Translations under genes and position numbers: made by a program
The notes under the pieces: model-generated
Seen by the model: the letters and a program-made list of their open reading frames with translations, nothing else
What the model was told of the DNA's origin: nothing
Database searches by the model: none
Source of the DNA: Acidaminococcus fermentans DSM 20731
GTDB lineage: Bacteria > Bacillota > Negativicutes > Acidaminococcales > Acidaminococcaceae
Assembly: GCF_000025305.1 (NCBI RefSeq)
Contig: NC_013740.1
Coordinates: forward strand, 2,232,001-2,296,000
Reading direction: 5' to 3'
Length of the DNA stretch: 64,000 nt
Shown here: in pieces, positions 41,235-49,615 of the stretch
Position numbering within the stretch: position 1 is the first letter of the stretch
Layout: each line of letters opens with the position of its first letter

Positions 41235-43409
41235 TTATGCGTCAGCCGTTACCAGAGCAAGCCCAATCCTCCCCCTCCCCTCATCCACGCTGATCACCTT
41301 GACCTGGACCGTTTCTCCGGCGCTGACCACATCCAGGGGATGTTTGATCCGTTTCTGGCTCATGTGGGAAATGTGGATGAGGCCGGCGGTTTTGATGCCG
41401 ATGTCCACGAAGGCGCCGAAATCGGTGACATTCCGGATGGTGCCCCGGAGGATGGTCCCCACTTTGATGTCCGACAGTTTCACGATGTTCTGGCGGGTCA
41501 GAGGGGCCGGAAGATCGGACCGGGGATCCCGGCCGGGAGCCACCAGGGCATCCAGGATGTCGTGGACGGTGGGTTCCCCGGCCTCCAGTTCCCGGGCCAT
41601 CCGGGCTTCATCCACCTGTTTCCGCCGGGCGGCCAGCCGTGCCAGTTTTTCTTTGTCCTGCAGGTCTTCCAGGGCAAAGCCCAGCTTTTCCAGGATCTGC
41701 TGGGCCAGGGCGTAGGATTCCGGATGGACGGGGGTGTCATCCAGAGGAGACTTGCCCCCGTGGATCCGCAGGAACCCGGCGCACTGGGTAAAGGCAGCCG
41801 GGCCCAGCCGGGGCACCTTCAGCAGCTGCCGCCGTCCGGTGAACCGGCCGTTGGCGTTCCGCCAGGCCACAATGTTGCCGGCGGTGGCGGCAGTGATCCC
41901 GGCCACATGGCGGAGCAGGGCGGGAGACGCGGTGTTCAGGTCCACTCCCACATGGTTCACCACCCGTTCCACCACCCCGTCCAGGGTGCCGGCCAGGGCT
42001 TTCTGGTCCACATCGTGCTGGTACTGGCCCACCCCGATGGCCTGGGGATCGATCTTCACCAGTTCCGCCAGAGGATCCTGGACCCGCCGGGCCATGGATA
42101 CGGCACCCCGGATGGTCACATCGTATTCCGGCAGTTCCTCCTGAGCCAGTTTGGAGGCGGAATAGACGGAAGCCCCGGCTTCATTGGTAATGAGATAATG
42201 GACGTCCTTCAGCTGGTGTTCCTGGATCAGCCGGGCGGCAAACTGCTCTGTCTCATAGGAAGCAGTGCCGTTGCCGATGGACAGCAGGGTTACATGGTGC
42301 TTTTGGATCATGGACAGGAGCAGGGCCTCGGCCTTTTTCTTCTGGCCTTCGCTCTGTGTCACCTGGATCACCCCGTGGTCCAGCACCTGGCCGGTGGGAT
42401 CCACCACCGCCACCTTGCAGCCGGTCCGGTAGCCCGGATCCAGCCCCATAACCGTATGGCCGGCCAGGGGAGCCTGGAGCAGCAGCTGTCCCAGGTTGGC
42501 CCCGAACACCTTGATGGCCTGGTCTTCCGCCTGTTCCGTCAGCCTGCTGCGGATTTCCCGTTCCAGGGCCGGGAACAGCAGCCGTTTCCAGCTGTCCGCC
42601 AGGGCTTCCTTCAACTGGTCCCGGTAGATGCAGGGCCGGCGGAGCACCCGCCATTCCATTTTCCGGAGGGCCTGCTGTTCATCCCACACCAGATGGACTT
42701 TCAGACAGCCTTTCTTTTCGCCCCGGTTGATGGCCAGTACCCGGTGGGAAGGCAGGGTCCGGACCGGTTCCCGGTAATCGGCGTACATCAGGAAGGTCTG
42801 GGCCTCTTCCGCATCTTCCACCAGTTCGGTCTGGAGGAAACCGTGGTTCCACAGCTGTTCCCGGAGGGTCTGGCGCAGGGTGGGATCTTCCGCCGCCAGT
42901 TCCGCCACAATGTCCCGTGCGCCGGCCAGGGCGTCTTCCGGGGTCTCCACCCCTTTGTCCGGATCCACATAGGCCCGGGCGGCGGTCAGGGCATCTCCCT
43001 TCTGGTCCCGCTGGAGGAGGAAGGCGGTAGCCAGGGGTTCCAGGCCTTTTTCCCGAGCCTGTTGGGCACGGGTACGCCGTTTTTGCTTGTAAGGCAGATA
43101 ATAATCTTCCAGTTCTGTCAGTTTCTGGGCATTTTCAATGGCTTTCCGCAGGTCCGGGGTCAGTTTTCCCTGTTCGTCGATTTTGGCCAGGATCTCTTCC
43201 TGGCGCTTCACCAGGTTCCGGAGGGTGCCCAGCCGTTCTTCGATGGTCCGGATCTGCTCATCCAGCAGGGAGCCGGTGACTTCTTTCCGGTAACGGGCGA
43301 TAAAGGGGACGGTGTTGCCCCCATCCAGGAGTTCCACGGTCTTTTCCACCTGCCAGGGCTGGACGGACAGTTCCCGGGCAATGCGCGGGGCGATGTCAGT
43401 TTGTTTCAT
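41235..43409 (-). CDS. tex: Tex family RNA-binding protein
   Basis: This 724-residue protein is a Tex-type transcription accessory protein, homologous to eukaryotic Spt6. Domains in order: a helical Tex_N region with VPFIARYRKEVTGSLLDEQIRTIEERL (about 30-60), a YqgF-like RNase H fold (VMGLDPGYRTGCKVAVVD, about 325-430), helix-hairpin-helix repeats (NTASPALLRHVAGI) and a C-terminal S1 domain (GTILRGTIRNVTDFGAFVDIG, about 650-720). It binds RNA. The ATG at 43409 has GAAAGGA upstream. It appears monocistronic, between the ECF operon terminator and the 23-bp inverted repeat. Confidence 0.94.
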   Translation of the reverse strand: MKQTDIAPRIARELSVQPWQVEKTVELLDGGNTVPFIARYRKEVTGSLLDEQIRTIEERLGTLRNLVKRQEEILAKIDEQGKLTPDLRKAIENAQKLTELEDYYLPYKQKRRTRAQQAREKGLEPLATAFLLQRDQKGDALTAARAYVDPDKGVETPEDALAGARDIVAELAAEDPTLRQTLREQLWNHGFLQTELVEDAEEAQTFLMYADYREPVRTLPSHRVLAINRGEKKGCLKVHLVWDEQQALRKMEWRVLRRPCIYRDQLKEALADSWKRLLFPALEREIRSRLTEQAEDQAIKVFGANLGQLLLQAPLAGHTVMGLDPGYRTGCKVAVVDPTGQVLDHGVIQVTQSEGQKKKAEALLLSMIQKHHVTLLSIGNGTASYETEQFAARLIQEHQLKDVHYLITNEAGASVYSASKLAQEELPEYDVTIRGAVSMARRVQDPLAELVKIDPQAIGVGQYQHDVDQKALAGTLDGVVERVVNHVGVDLNTASPALLRHVAGITAATAGNIVAWRNANGRFTGRRQLLKVPRLGPAAFTQCAGFLRIHGGKSPLDDTPVHPESYALAQQILEKLGFALEDLQDKEKLARLAARRKQVDEARMARELEAGEPTVHDILDALVAPGRDPRSDLPAPLTRQNIVKLSDIKVGTILRGTIRNVTDFGAFVDIGIKTAGLIHISHMSQKRIKHPLDVVSAGETVQVKVISVDEGRGRIGLALVTADA

Positions 43410-43427
43410 TGGATATTTTCCTTTCGT

Positions 43428-43462
43428 AGAAAAGAGGGCTGCGGATTATACCGCAGCCCCGA
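43428..43462 (-). terminator. Terminator of the ECF transporter operon
   Basis: GGGCTGCGG (43436-43444) pairs with CCGCAGCCC (43451-43459) around a 6-nt loop; the minus strand continues TCTTTTCT. Confidence 0.82.
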
Positions 43463-43500
43463 CTCTTTCCAGGCACACGAGATGGGTTATGCGTCAGCCT

Positions 43501-44169
43501 TTAAATATGTTTCACCCATATCGGGTACGTACTCAGGATGATGACTATCAGCAGCGTCACATAATCTCCCAGGTGCAGTTTCATGGGCCGGCGGTTCTTG
43601 TAGGTGTTGGGGCCGAATCCTTTCAGTTCCATGGACAGGGCCAGGGTGTCGGATTTGGCCACCGCCCGCATCACCAGGGGCTTTACCACCGCCAGGTAGG
43701 CATAGAGCCGTTTGAAGGCGTTCCCCCGGTTGGAATAGCCCCTGCAGGACTGGGCATCCAGGGTAATGGCGGAATCGGACAGGAAATCCGGCACGAACCG
43801 CAGGGCCGTGGTGAGCATGAAGGCATATTCATAGGGCATGTGGAACTTTTCCACCAGGGCCTGGGCAATGTCCTGGATCCGGGTGGACGCCAGAAGGCAC
43901 AGGAAGGCCGTGGTCATCACGAACATCCGCAGGCCCCCGGTAAGGGCCACATACAGGGGAGAGCCGAACAGCAGCTGGAGCAGCACCATCATGCCGGTGA
44001 ATACGGTCAGGGTGCCGATGGCCGCCATGGTCATCCGGTCCCGCTTGATGGTCAGCAGGATCACCAGTTCCAGCACCAGCAGGCTGGCCACTGCGGACAC
44101 CGGCAGCAGGAACACCCAGGCAGTGACCGCCAGCACCAGGATCAGTTTGGTAAATGCGGTGATTTTCAT
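43501..44169 (-). CDS. ECF transporter transmembrane subunit EcfT
   Basis: This 222-residue integral membrane protein is the scaffold (T) subunit of an energy-coupling factor transporter. It has about five hydrophobic helices. The long cytoplasmic helical region contains the conserved Ala-Arg-Gly type motif: here AQSCRGYSNRGN, where the family usually has AxRARG, so the first motif is altered. The second site is LSMELKGFG, close to the usual ARG pattern but with Leu-Lys. These helices contact the two ATPases. The start ATGA overlaps the stop of the upstream ATPase gene by 4 nt, giving translational coupling. It is the last gene of S-A-A'-T. Confidence 0.85.
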   Translation of the reverse strand: MKITAFTKLILVLAVTAWVFLLPVSAVASLLVLELVILLTIKRDRMTMAAIGTLTVFTGMMVLLQLLFGSPLYVALTGGLRMFVMTTAFLCLLASTRIQDIAQALVEKFHMPYEYAFMLTTALRFVPDFLSDSAITLDAQSCRGYSNRGNAFKRLYAYLAVVKPLVMRAVAKSDTLALSMELKGFGPNTYKNRRPMKLHLGDYVTLLIVIILSTYPIWVKHI

Positions 44170-44975
44170 GCCTTGGCACCTTCTTTCGGCTGGATTTTTT
44201 CACACAGGTCTTCCGGACTGTCCGCCATTACATTGAACAGAGCGCTGAGCCGGGCCATGACGGGCTGCTTCAGGCCCCATTCCCCAATGGGCCGCTTCCC
44301 GTCGAACAGATCCCCGGTTTTCCCGTCATAGACCAGCTGGCCGTCGTGGAGCACCAGGGCATGGGTGGTGAACTTCCGGGCGATTTCCATATCATGGGTG
44401 ATCAGGATCAGGGTGATGTGCTTTTCTTCCTGGAGCCGGGCCAGGTATTCCATCATATGCTGTTTTTCCTGTTCGTCCTGGCCGTTGGTGATTTCGTCCA
44501 GGATCAGGGTCCGGGGCTGGAGAGACAGCGCCACCGCCACCCCCAGCCGCCGTTTCTGGCCGAAGGACAGGCCCCGGGGATACTGGTCCAGATAAGGGGT
44601 CAGCCCCATGGCTTCCACTGCATCCCGCACCTGCCGGTCCAGGGCTTCTTTGGGCATTTTCCGGTTCTGGAGCCCGTAAGCCACCTCATCATATACCGTA
44701 TCCCCCAGCAGCTGGAGGTCCGGATTCTGGAACACATATCCCACCTTGTCCGCCAGGTCCGCCGGTTCGTAGCCGGCAATGTCCACCCCATCCACCAGCA
44801 CCTGGCCGCTCCGGGGATGGTCCAGGGCCATGAACAGCCGGCTGAGGGTGGTCTTGCCGCTGCCGTTGTGGCCCAGAAGCGCCACTGCTTCCCCGTCTTC
44901 CACCCGGCAGGTGATATCCTGGAGCACAGGGACGCCTCTCCGATAGGCGAAGTTTACTGCTTTTGCTTCAATCAT
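44166..44975 (-). CDS. ECF transporter ATPase (second)
   Basis: This 269-residue ABC ATPase has Walker A GHNGSGKTTLS, a Q-loop in YVFQNPDLQLLG, signature LSFGQKRRLGVA, Walker B TLILDEITNG and the switch His in ITHDMEIA. The signature starts LSFGQ instead of LSGGQ. The start is the ATG at 44975 (MIEAKAVNFAY), with GGGAGG 7 nt upstream and a 4-nt ATGA overlap with the preceding ATPase gene; the longer frame is part of that gene. It pairs with the first ATPase to power the ECF importer. Confidence 0.9.
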   Translation of the reverse strand: MIEAKAVNFAYRRGVPVLQDITCRVEDGEAVALLGHNGSGKTTLSRLFMALDHPRSGQVLVDGVDIAGYEPADLADKVGYVFQNPDLQLLGDTVYDEVAYGLQNRKMPKEALDRQVRDAVEAMGLTPYLDQYPRGLSFGQKRRLGVAVALSLQPRTLILDEITNGQDEQEKQHMMEYLARLQEEKHITLILITHDMEIARKFTTHALVLHDGQLVYDGKTGDLFDGKRPIGEWGLKQPVMARLSALFNVMADSPEDLCEKIQPKEGAKA

Positions 44976-45835
44976 GCCTTGCCGCCTCCCTGAAATTTCT
45001 GGAGCAGTTCTTTTTCTGCTTCCTCTTCCGTTCTCCAGTCGCCCAGCTTCACCGGGTATCTTTCTTCCAGGCCCAGTTTCACCAGCCACAGTTCCGGCAG
45101 GTTCTCCCGCAGATCTTCCTGGGCAAAGGCGGTCCGGGCCGCTTCTTCGAATTTCCCCTGCACCCGGGCTTCCCCGCCGCTGATCAGCACCAGATCCGTC
45201 ATATAGGGCAGCAGGTAGTTCAGGTCGTGTTCCACCACCACCACGGTCATCTGGTGCTGCTGATAGATTTTGTGCACCAGGGCATACAGGGACCGGGCTC
45301 CGTCCGGATCCAGAGCGGACACCGGTTCGTCCAGGATCAGCACTTCCGGCCGGCAGGCCAGCACCGATGCAAGCAGCAGCCGCTGCCGCTGTCCTCCGGA
45401 CAGTTCATCCAGCTGGTAGTTTTCCCGGCCGGGGAGCCCCACGTCTTCCAGGGCCTGGCTCACCCGGGCATCCACTTCGTCCGGAGAAAACCCATGGTTC
45501 AAAAGACCGAAGGCGATTTCTTCCCCGGCGGTCAGGGAAACCATCTGACTTTCGTAATCGTCCATCATAATCCCCACCCGCATGGCAATTTCCGAGATCT
45601 TCCGGCCCTTCAGGTCTTCTCCCAGCACTTCCACGGAGCCATGGTACCGCCCCCCGTAATAATGAGGGACGATGCCCGTCATGGCCTTGCACAGGGTGGT
45701 CTTGCCGGCGCCGCTGGGCCCGGCGATGGCGGTGAAGCTGCCCTTCTGGATCTCCAGGTTGATGTCTTTCAGCACCAGATCACTGTTCAGATAGGCAAAA
45801 TAGAAATCCGAAATCCGGATGGCTGTTTCACTCAT
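44972..45835 (-). CDS. ECF transporter ATPase (first)
   Basis: This 287-residue ABC ATPase has Walker A GPSGAGKTTLC, the Q-loop region VGIMMDDYESQMV, signature LSGGQRQRLLLA, Walker B VLILDEPVSALD and switch His in VVEHDLNYL. A C-terminal extension of about 60 residues is rich in Glu and Lys. The start at 45835 (MSETAIRI) has GGAGGG upstream. It overlaps the end of the S-component gene by 8 nt, so the two are coupled. With the following ATPase and EcfT it makes a complete energy-coupling module in one operon with its S component, the group I arrangement. Confidence 0.9.
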   Translation of the reverse strand: MSETAIRISDFYFAYLNSDLVLKDINLEIQKGSFTAIAGPSGAGKTTLCKAMTGIVPHYYGGRYHGSVEVLGEDLKGRKISEIAMRVGIMMDDYESQMVSLTAGEEIAFGLLNHGFSPDEVDARVSQALEDVGLPGRENYQLDELSGGQRQRLLLASVLACRPEVLILDEPVSALDPDGARSLYALVHKIYQQHQMTVVVVEHDLNYLLPYMTDLVLISGGEARVQGKFEEAARTAFAQEDLRENLPELWLVKLGLEERYPVKLGDWRTEEEAEKELLQKFQGGGKA

Positions 45836-46397
45836 GGCGTTTTCCCTCCGTGGCAAAGAAAATCTTCCGGACCGGACCGTAAAGTACCTGGGTCACAACT
45901 CCGTTCAGCACCCCTACGGTGAGCACCACCGGCAGCATGGCACGGGTCCATACCGCAAGGGGCAGGCCCAGCACCAGTTTCAGGATGTAGGTGAATACGC
46001 TGCCGCTGACCGTGGTGGCCAGAAAACCTACAATAAAAGGCTTCACTTTCAGCTGCTCCAGATGGGCCAGGGCGAAGGCCTTCACCAGGATGCAGGCGGT
46101 CATTGCCCCGCACAGCTCACTGGCAATGTTCCCCAGGGGGAAGGCGGATTTGGAGGAAGGGATCAGCGTCAGACCGGCCACAAAGCCGATGCCCAGCGCC
46201 CGGGTCAGCCCCGGCCTGGTCAACGAGATGGTGATGGAATACATGGCAATGGTCCAGTTGGGGGTGACCCCGCCCACGTTGGGGCTGATGGTATGGAGGA
46301 TGACTCCAATGGCCAACAGCAGGGCCGTCATGGCCACCCAGCGGTGGGTATCCCTGGCGGCTTCCACCGTAATCAGTTCCGGAATCGATTTTTCCAT
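45828..46397 (-). CDS. ECF transporter substrate-binding (S) component
   Basis: This 189-residue membrane protein with about six helices heads the ECF operon and should bind the substrate. The segment HTISPNVGGVTPNWTIAMYS and the following SLTRPGLTRALGIGFVAGL loop recall the tryptophan-transporter-like (TrpP) S-component group, but I cannot confirm the ligand; vitamins or other small molecules are also possible. AAAGGAG precedes the ATG at 46397. A terminator-like hairpin (46467-46519) separates it from the convergent regulator side, and no riboswitch was recognised upstream. Confidence 0.75.
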   Translation of the reverse strand: MEKSIPELITVEAARDTHRWVAMTALLLAIGVILHTISPNVGGVTPNWTIAMYSITISLTRPGLTRALGIGFVAGLTLIPSSKSAFPLGNIASELCGAMTACILVKAFALAHLEQLKVKPFIVGFLATTVSGSVFTYILKLVLGLPLAVWTRAMLPVVLTVGVLNGVVTQVLYGPVRKIFFATEGKRHE

Positions 46398-46466
46398 GCT
46401 GCGATGCTCCTTTGCTGCAATAACATTATAATGTATAGTTTATGGGGCCGCCGGGGGGATGTCAAG

Positions 46467-46519
46467 AAAAAAAGGTGCTGTGAAAAAATGAAGAATCATT
46501 TTCCCACAGCACCTTTTTG
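46467..46519. terminator. Hairpin between the ECF operon and a TetR gene
   Basis: AAAAAGGTGCTGTG pairs with CACAGCACCTTTTT around an imperfect inner stem. On the minus strand it ends the TetR transcript, and the ECF operon starts just after. It resembles the 63335-63383 hairpin in layout. Confidence 0.75.
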
Positions 46520-46534
46520 GTCACTGGTCAACGG

Positions 46535-47257
46535 TCAGCATTTTTCCGATTTCCGCCCTTCGGGCCGGAAAATCTGACAGCAGACTTCCAGCAGTTTCTT
46601 CTTCTGGGTTTCCAGTTCCACCAAAAGCATCTCGATCCGGTCCGCCGGCACCTGGAACACCTCCAGGGCCTGGGCCAGAATCAGCCGTTTCAGCTGCTCC
46701 CGGGGAAACAGGTATTTGAAATCGTGAGCCATGATGTACCCGCCCAGGGAAGCCCGGACCACCAGCACCCGTTCATAACATTCCTGGGCGGTAAACTGCC
46801 GGGCAAAAGTCAGATGGGCATAAGAAGCATGCCGGTCCACCAGCAGCTCGAACAGCCGGGAGGTAGTGTACAGAGTCCGGCAGAGGCTGCAGAGCATGGC
46901 GCTTTTGTCCACGGCTTCCAGGGCTATGGCCAGGGGCACAATGTACTGGTACAGGGCCAGCATTTCCCTGGGATTTTCCTTCAGCAGGATTTCCGAAGGG
47001 GCCAGTTCTTTTTCCATCACTTCCTGGGCCCGGACCAGCAGCATCTCCGAGATGGCGGCCAGCAGTTCGTCCTTGGTTTTATACCAACGGCGGAGTTCAC
47101 CTTCCCCCACACCGGATTCCGCACTGATCCGGCGGAGCGTCGTCCGCTGATAGCCGATTTCCTGCAGCATCCGGACTGCCGTTTTCAGCACTTTTTCCCG
47201 ACTCGCCTGCTCCTGTAGAGGAATATCTGCCAATGGTTCTTTTCTGTTTCTGCCCAT
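46535..47257 (-). CDS. TetR/AcrR-family regulator
   Basis: This 240-residue regulator has a TetR-type helix-turn-helix at about residues 20-65 (QRTTLRRISAESGVGEGELRRWYKTKDELL), where the usual FYxxF is changed to RWYKTKDEL. The long helical C-terminal domain would bind an unidentified ligand. The ATG at 47257 has a GGAG about 12 nt upstream. A palindrome that could be its operator lies at 47430-47445. The ECF operon downstream is on the same strand after a terminator, so it could be regulated in trans, but nothing shows this directly. Confidence 0.8.
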   Translation of the reverse strand: MGRNRKEPLADIPLQEQASREKVLKTAVRMLQEIGYQRTTLRRISAESGVGEGELRRWYKTKDELLAAISEMLLVRAQEVMEKELAPSEILLKENPREMLALYQYIVPLAIALEAVDKSAMLCSLCRTLYTTSRLFELLVDRHASYAHLTFARQFTAQECYERVLVVRASLGGYIMAHDFKYLFPREQLKRLILAQALEVFQVPADRIEMLLVELETQKKKLLEVCCQIFRPEGRKSEKC

Positions 47258-47429
47258 ACTATCTGAAACTCCATTCTTTCTGCAATTTCTTGTTGGTCCC
47301 AGTGTAGCACGGGCTATCCTCCTTCAGCAATCCCATGGCGAAAAGTTCATGATTTTCATTTTTTTGCCACATTGCTTTGGAGAAATCCCTGTAACATCCT
47401 TCGTTTTTTCCAGACTAACAGGTCAGTAT

Positions 47430-47445
47430 CCGACTGCTCAGTCGG
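47430..47445. promoter_or_regulatory. Perfect 16-bp palindrome, possible TetR operator
   Basis: CCGACTG, two bases, then CAGTCGG. It lies about 175 nt upstream of the TetR start codon, in a 276-nt gap otherwise holding only the hsp20 terminator. Confidence 0.5.
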
Positions 47446-47456
47446 TTTGAACGCCA

Positions 47457-47492
47457 AGAAAAAGGACCGCCGCCAAAGCAGCAGTCCTTTTT
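47457..47492 (-). terminator. Terminator of hsp20
   Basis: AAAAAGGAC(C)GCCGC pairs with GCAGCAGTCCTTTTT around CAAA; the minus strand ends in a T-run. Confidence 0.7.
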
Positions 47493-47533
47493 CACCTGGG
47501 AGCTCCGGCTTCCCTCGGAGTCTCCCTCCCTCG

Positions 47534-47977
47534 TTATCCTTCGATAGCGATGTATTTCTTGTTGTCCACCTTCTGGGGTTCCTTCTTGGGAATGCTCAGT
47601 TCCAGGATCCCGTTCTCGTACTTGGCTTTCACATCAGCCTCGGTGACCCCTTCGCCCACATAGAAGCTCCGGGCGCACTGGCCAAAGGTCCGTTCGCGGC
47701 GGATATACTGGCCTTTCTTGTCTTTTTCATCCTTGTCCACACCCTTGCTGGCGCTGATGGTCAGATACCCGTTTTCCAGCTGTGCATGGATTTCATCTTT
47801 CTTGAAGCCCGGCAGATCGATATCCAGTTCATAGTGGTCGCCCACATCCCGCACATCGGTCTTCATCATATTTCTGGCGTGTTTCCCGTACAGAGGGTTC
47901 CGTGCGGTGAACACATCATCAAAGTCATTCATGAGATCATCGAACACATTGTCATTGAAAACGCTAGGCAGTAACAT
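47534..47977 (-). CDS. Small heat-shock protein (Hsp20/alpha-crystallin family)
   Basis: This 147-residue chaperone holds unfolding proteins under heat stress. The alpha-crystallin domain spans about residues 40-135: TDVRDVGDHYELDIDLPGFKKDEI at its start, the GYLTISA strand, and the ILELSIPK strand at its end. The C-terminal IxI/V motif is loosely present (IAIEG). The start at 47977 (MLLPSVF) has GGAGG 8 nt upstream; a longer frame starts within that site. A CIRCE element overlapping the promoter (48141-48167) predicts HrcA repression and heat induction. Confidence 0.93.
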   Translation of the reverse strand: MLLPSVFNDNVFDDLMNDFDDVFTARNPLYGKHARNMMKTDVRDVGDHYELDIDLPGFKKDEIHAQLENGYLTISASKGVDKDEKDKKGQYIRRERTFGQCARSFYVGEGVTEADVKAKYENGILELSIPKKEPQKVDNKKYIAIEG

Positions 47978-48124
47978 AAGCCATTCCTCCATTCAATCTT
48001 GGCCTTGAAGGTCAGCTTTTGGAACTACCGAAAGGCTGGATTCCTGTGGCTCCCTGAGGAGCCCCTCCCACGTTCCAGGTTCTCTTGGGAACCCTTCTCT
48101 GTGTCTTTCCTTCGTTCTGCTATT

Positions 48125-48153
48125 ATACTAGCACACTTTGTTAGCACTGTCAA
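48125..48153 (-). promoter_or_regulatory. hsp20 promoter
   Basis: Minus-strand TTGACA (48148-48153), a 17-nt spacer and TAGTAT (48125-48130), immediately followed by AAT so that a TATAAT at 20 nt also exists. The -35 box lies inside the CIRCE element. Confidence 0.7.
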
Positions 48154-48167
48154 GCGTTGAGTGCTAA
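48141..48167. promoter_or_regulatory. CIRCE element (HrcA operator)
   Basis: TTAGCACTG, nine bases, GAGTGCTAA: one mismatch from the canonical TTAGCACTC-N9-GAGTGCTAA. It overlaps the hsp20 -35 box, the usual position for HrcA repression. Confidence 0.92.
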
Positions 48168-48189
48168 AAAGTCAAACTTTATTTGACTT

Positions 48190-49005
48190 TTACATCTTCA
48201 CCTTTGCCGGAGAGGCGATCAGGAACAGGTTGTGGTTCCCTCCCTCTTTTTCCGGGAACTGACCGTACATGTCAAAGGTGGAGAAGAACCGGGCCGCCGG
48301 GTAGATGCCGTAGCCGTCCTGGTTGTGGTCCGTGGTGTCATAGGGATCTGCCACGATCAGCACATCGTCCTGGGTATCGGCGGTGCCCATATCGTCATAG
48401 CCGATGATCACCTGCCAGTGGCCGCCCCAGTCGATCCATCCCGCCAGGATGGGTTTACCGGCCTTCAGGGTGGCCTTGATGTCTTCCGGCCCAAAGGTCT
48501 TTCCGGCTTTGGCATAATCTTCGGTGGTCACCAGGTCGAAGCCCCCCACCTTCTGGAAGATGTCCTTCATCTGTTCCAGGGTGGTGCCCGGGTAGCCATC
48601 CGGGAAGCCGGGCACATCCACATCCTTCAGGGGATGGCGCAGATCCGCCAGCTTCTGTTCCGTCCAGTCCTTCTGCCGGTCATACCACCGGAGGACCATC
48701 AGAGCTGCGGCAGGCCCGCAGGACCATTCACTGGACTGCTGAATGGTCTTGAAGGCCGGCAGCAGCGTCAAAGACCCTTTGGAATGCATATGATAGAAAT
48801 CAGGGTGGGCATAATAGATGGATTTTTTGTGATCCAGCTTCCGTTCGATGGAAGCAGCCCCCTGGTCCTGGGTAATCTTGGCCGGTTCCTGGAATTTCAT
48901 GTCGTCGCTGAAGTTCCGTCCGGGCGCTGCCCACACCGGCAGGGAAAAGCCTGCTGCCAGGATGCCGGTCAGCAGGGCGGAAAACAGGCGGGTCGTCATT
49001 TTCAT
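48190..49005 (-). CDS. Exported C39-like cysteine peptidase
   Basis: This 271-residue protein has a Sec signal peptide (LFSALLTGILAAGFSLPVWA, cleavage near residue 26) and a Peptidase_C39_2-type domain. The catalytic Cys is in SSEWSCGPAAALMVLRWY, the His in GGHWQVIIGYDD and the Asp in VADPYD, the papain-like order. An acidic linker with NQDGYG may bind Ca2+. GAGGTG precedes the ATG at 49005. It should act in the periplasm or be released. It is not next to an ABC exporter, so a bacteriocin-processing role is unlikely; general proteolysis is more probable. The substrate is unknown. Confidence 0.8.
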   Translation of the reverse strand: MKMTTRLFSALLTGILAAGFSLPVWAAPGRNFSDDMKFQEPAKITQDQGAASIERKLDHKKSIYYAHPDFYHMHSKGSLTLLPAFKTIQQSSEWSCGPAAALMVLRWYDRQKDWTEQKLADLRHPLKDVDVPGFPDGYPGTTLEQMKDIFQKVGGFDLVTTEDYAKAGKTFGPEDIKATLKAGKPILAGWIDWGGHWQVIIGYDDMGTADTQDDVLIVADPYDTTDHNQDGYGIYPAARFFSTFDMYGQFPEKEGGNHNLFLIASPAKVKM

Positions 49006-49138
49006 TGTATCACCTCATTGCAGTTTGGTTGTTGCACCGTTCCATTATACGAAATTCTGCAAAAAAAGCCTATGCTCTTTCCTGGAAATGGTGTATAATA
49101 GCATTGTAATACTTTTCATTACAGAAAGGATGATTCCC

Positions 49139-49483
49139 ATGGCAAATCATGAAGAACTGGTTGCAGAAGTAAAGAATCTGGCGGCAGCCCCCAGCGTATA
49201 CAGCGGGCTGAAGGATCTGGCGGAACAATGGCTGGCAGCGGACGGTACCGCAGCCCAGGCCAACCTGACGGCTCTGCTCCGGGCAGCCCTGAAGGAAGAT
49301 GTGTGCACCATCGATGAGGTGCTGCCCTTCTTCGCTTCCGATGAAGCCAAAAAGGCTTTCGGAGAAGAAGCGGCCGCCCAGATGCTGGCCCAGGGCCAGA
49401 AGGTCAAGGCTGAAGGGGGCAAATACTGCTTCTGCCCGGCCTGCACCGCCGGCGCCAAGATTTTGGAGATGCTGGGAGAATAA
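49139..49483 (+). CDS. Small conserved protein with a CxCxxC motif
   Basis: This 114-residue, mainly helical protein ends in KYCFCPACTAGAKILE, a CxCxxC motif that could hold a metal or be redox-active. Similar small proteins occur in Firmicutes and are sometimes loosely labelled as chaperones, without support that I know of. The ATG at 49139 has AAAGGA at 49125-49130; the longer open frame upstream is not coding. A TATAAT box is at 49094-49099. It diverges from the exported C39-like peptidase and converges on fumC across a double-hairpin repeat. No function is assigned. Confidence 0.7.
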   Translation: MANHEELVAEVKNLAAAPSVYSGLKDLAEQWLAADGTAAQANLTALLRAALKEDVCTIDEVLPFFASDEAKKAFGEEAAAQMLAQGQKVKAEGGKYCFCPACTAGAKILEMLGE

Positions 49484-49484
49484 G

Positions 49485-49612
49485 AAAAAGGGGGTGTGAA
49501 AAAATGCTTTTTCACACCCCGTCACTAGTCACTAGTCTCTAGTCACTAGCCGATGGAAGCCAGCTGACGCAAGCGAAATAAAGGCGCTGTGGATGATTTT
49601 TTCACAGCGCCT
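49485..49612. repeat. Double-hairpin dispersed repeat, copy 3
   Basis: Matches copy 2 (23909-24034) almost base for base over about 120 bp, including the CACTAGTCTCTAGTCACTAG run and the GGCGCTGTG hairpin. It lies between the CxCxxC gene and fumC. Confidence 0.88.
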
Positions 49613-49615
49613 TTT

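Noticed and set aside
48190-49005. Bacteriocin-processing peptidase
   Set aside because: The C39-like domain has a signal peptide and no ABC transporter domain or precursor gene nearby, so a maturation role is not supported.
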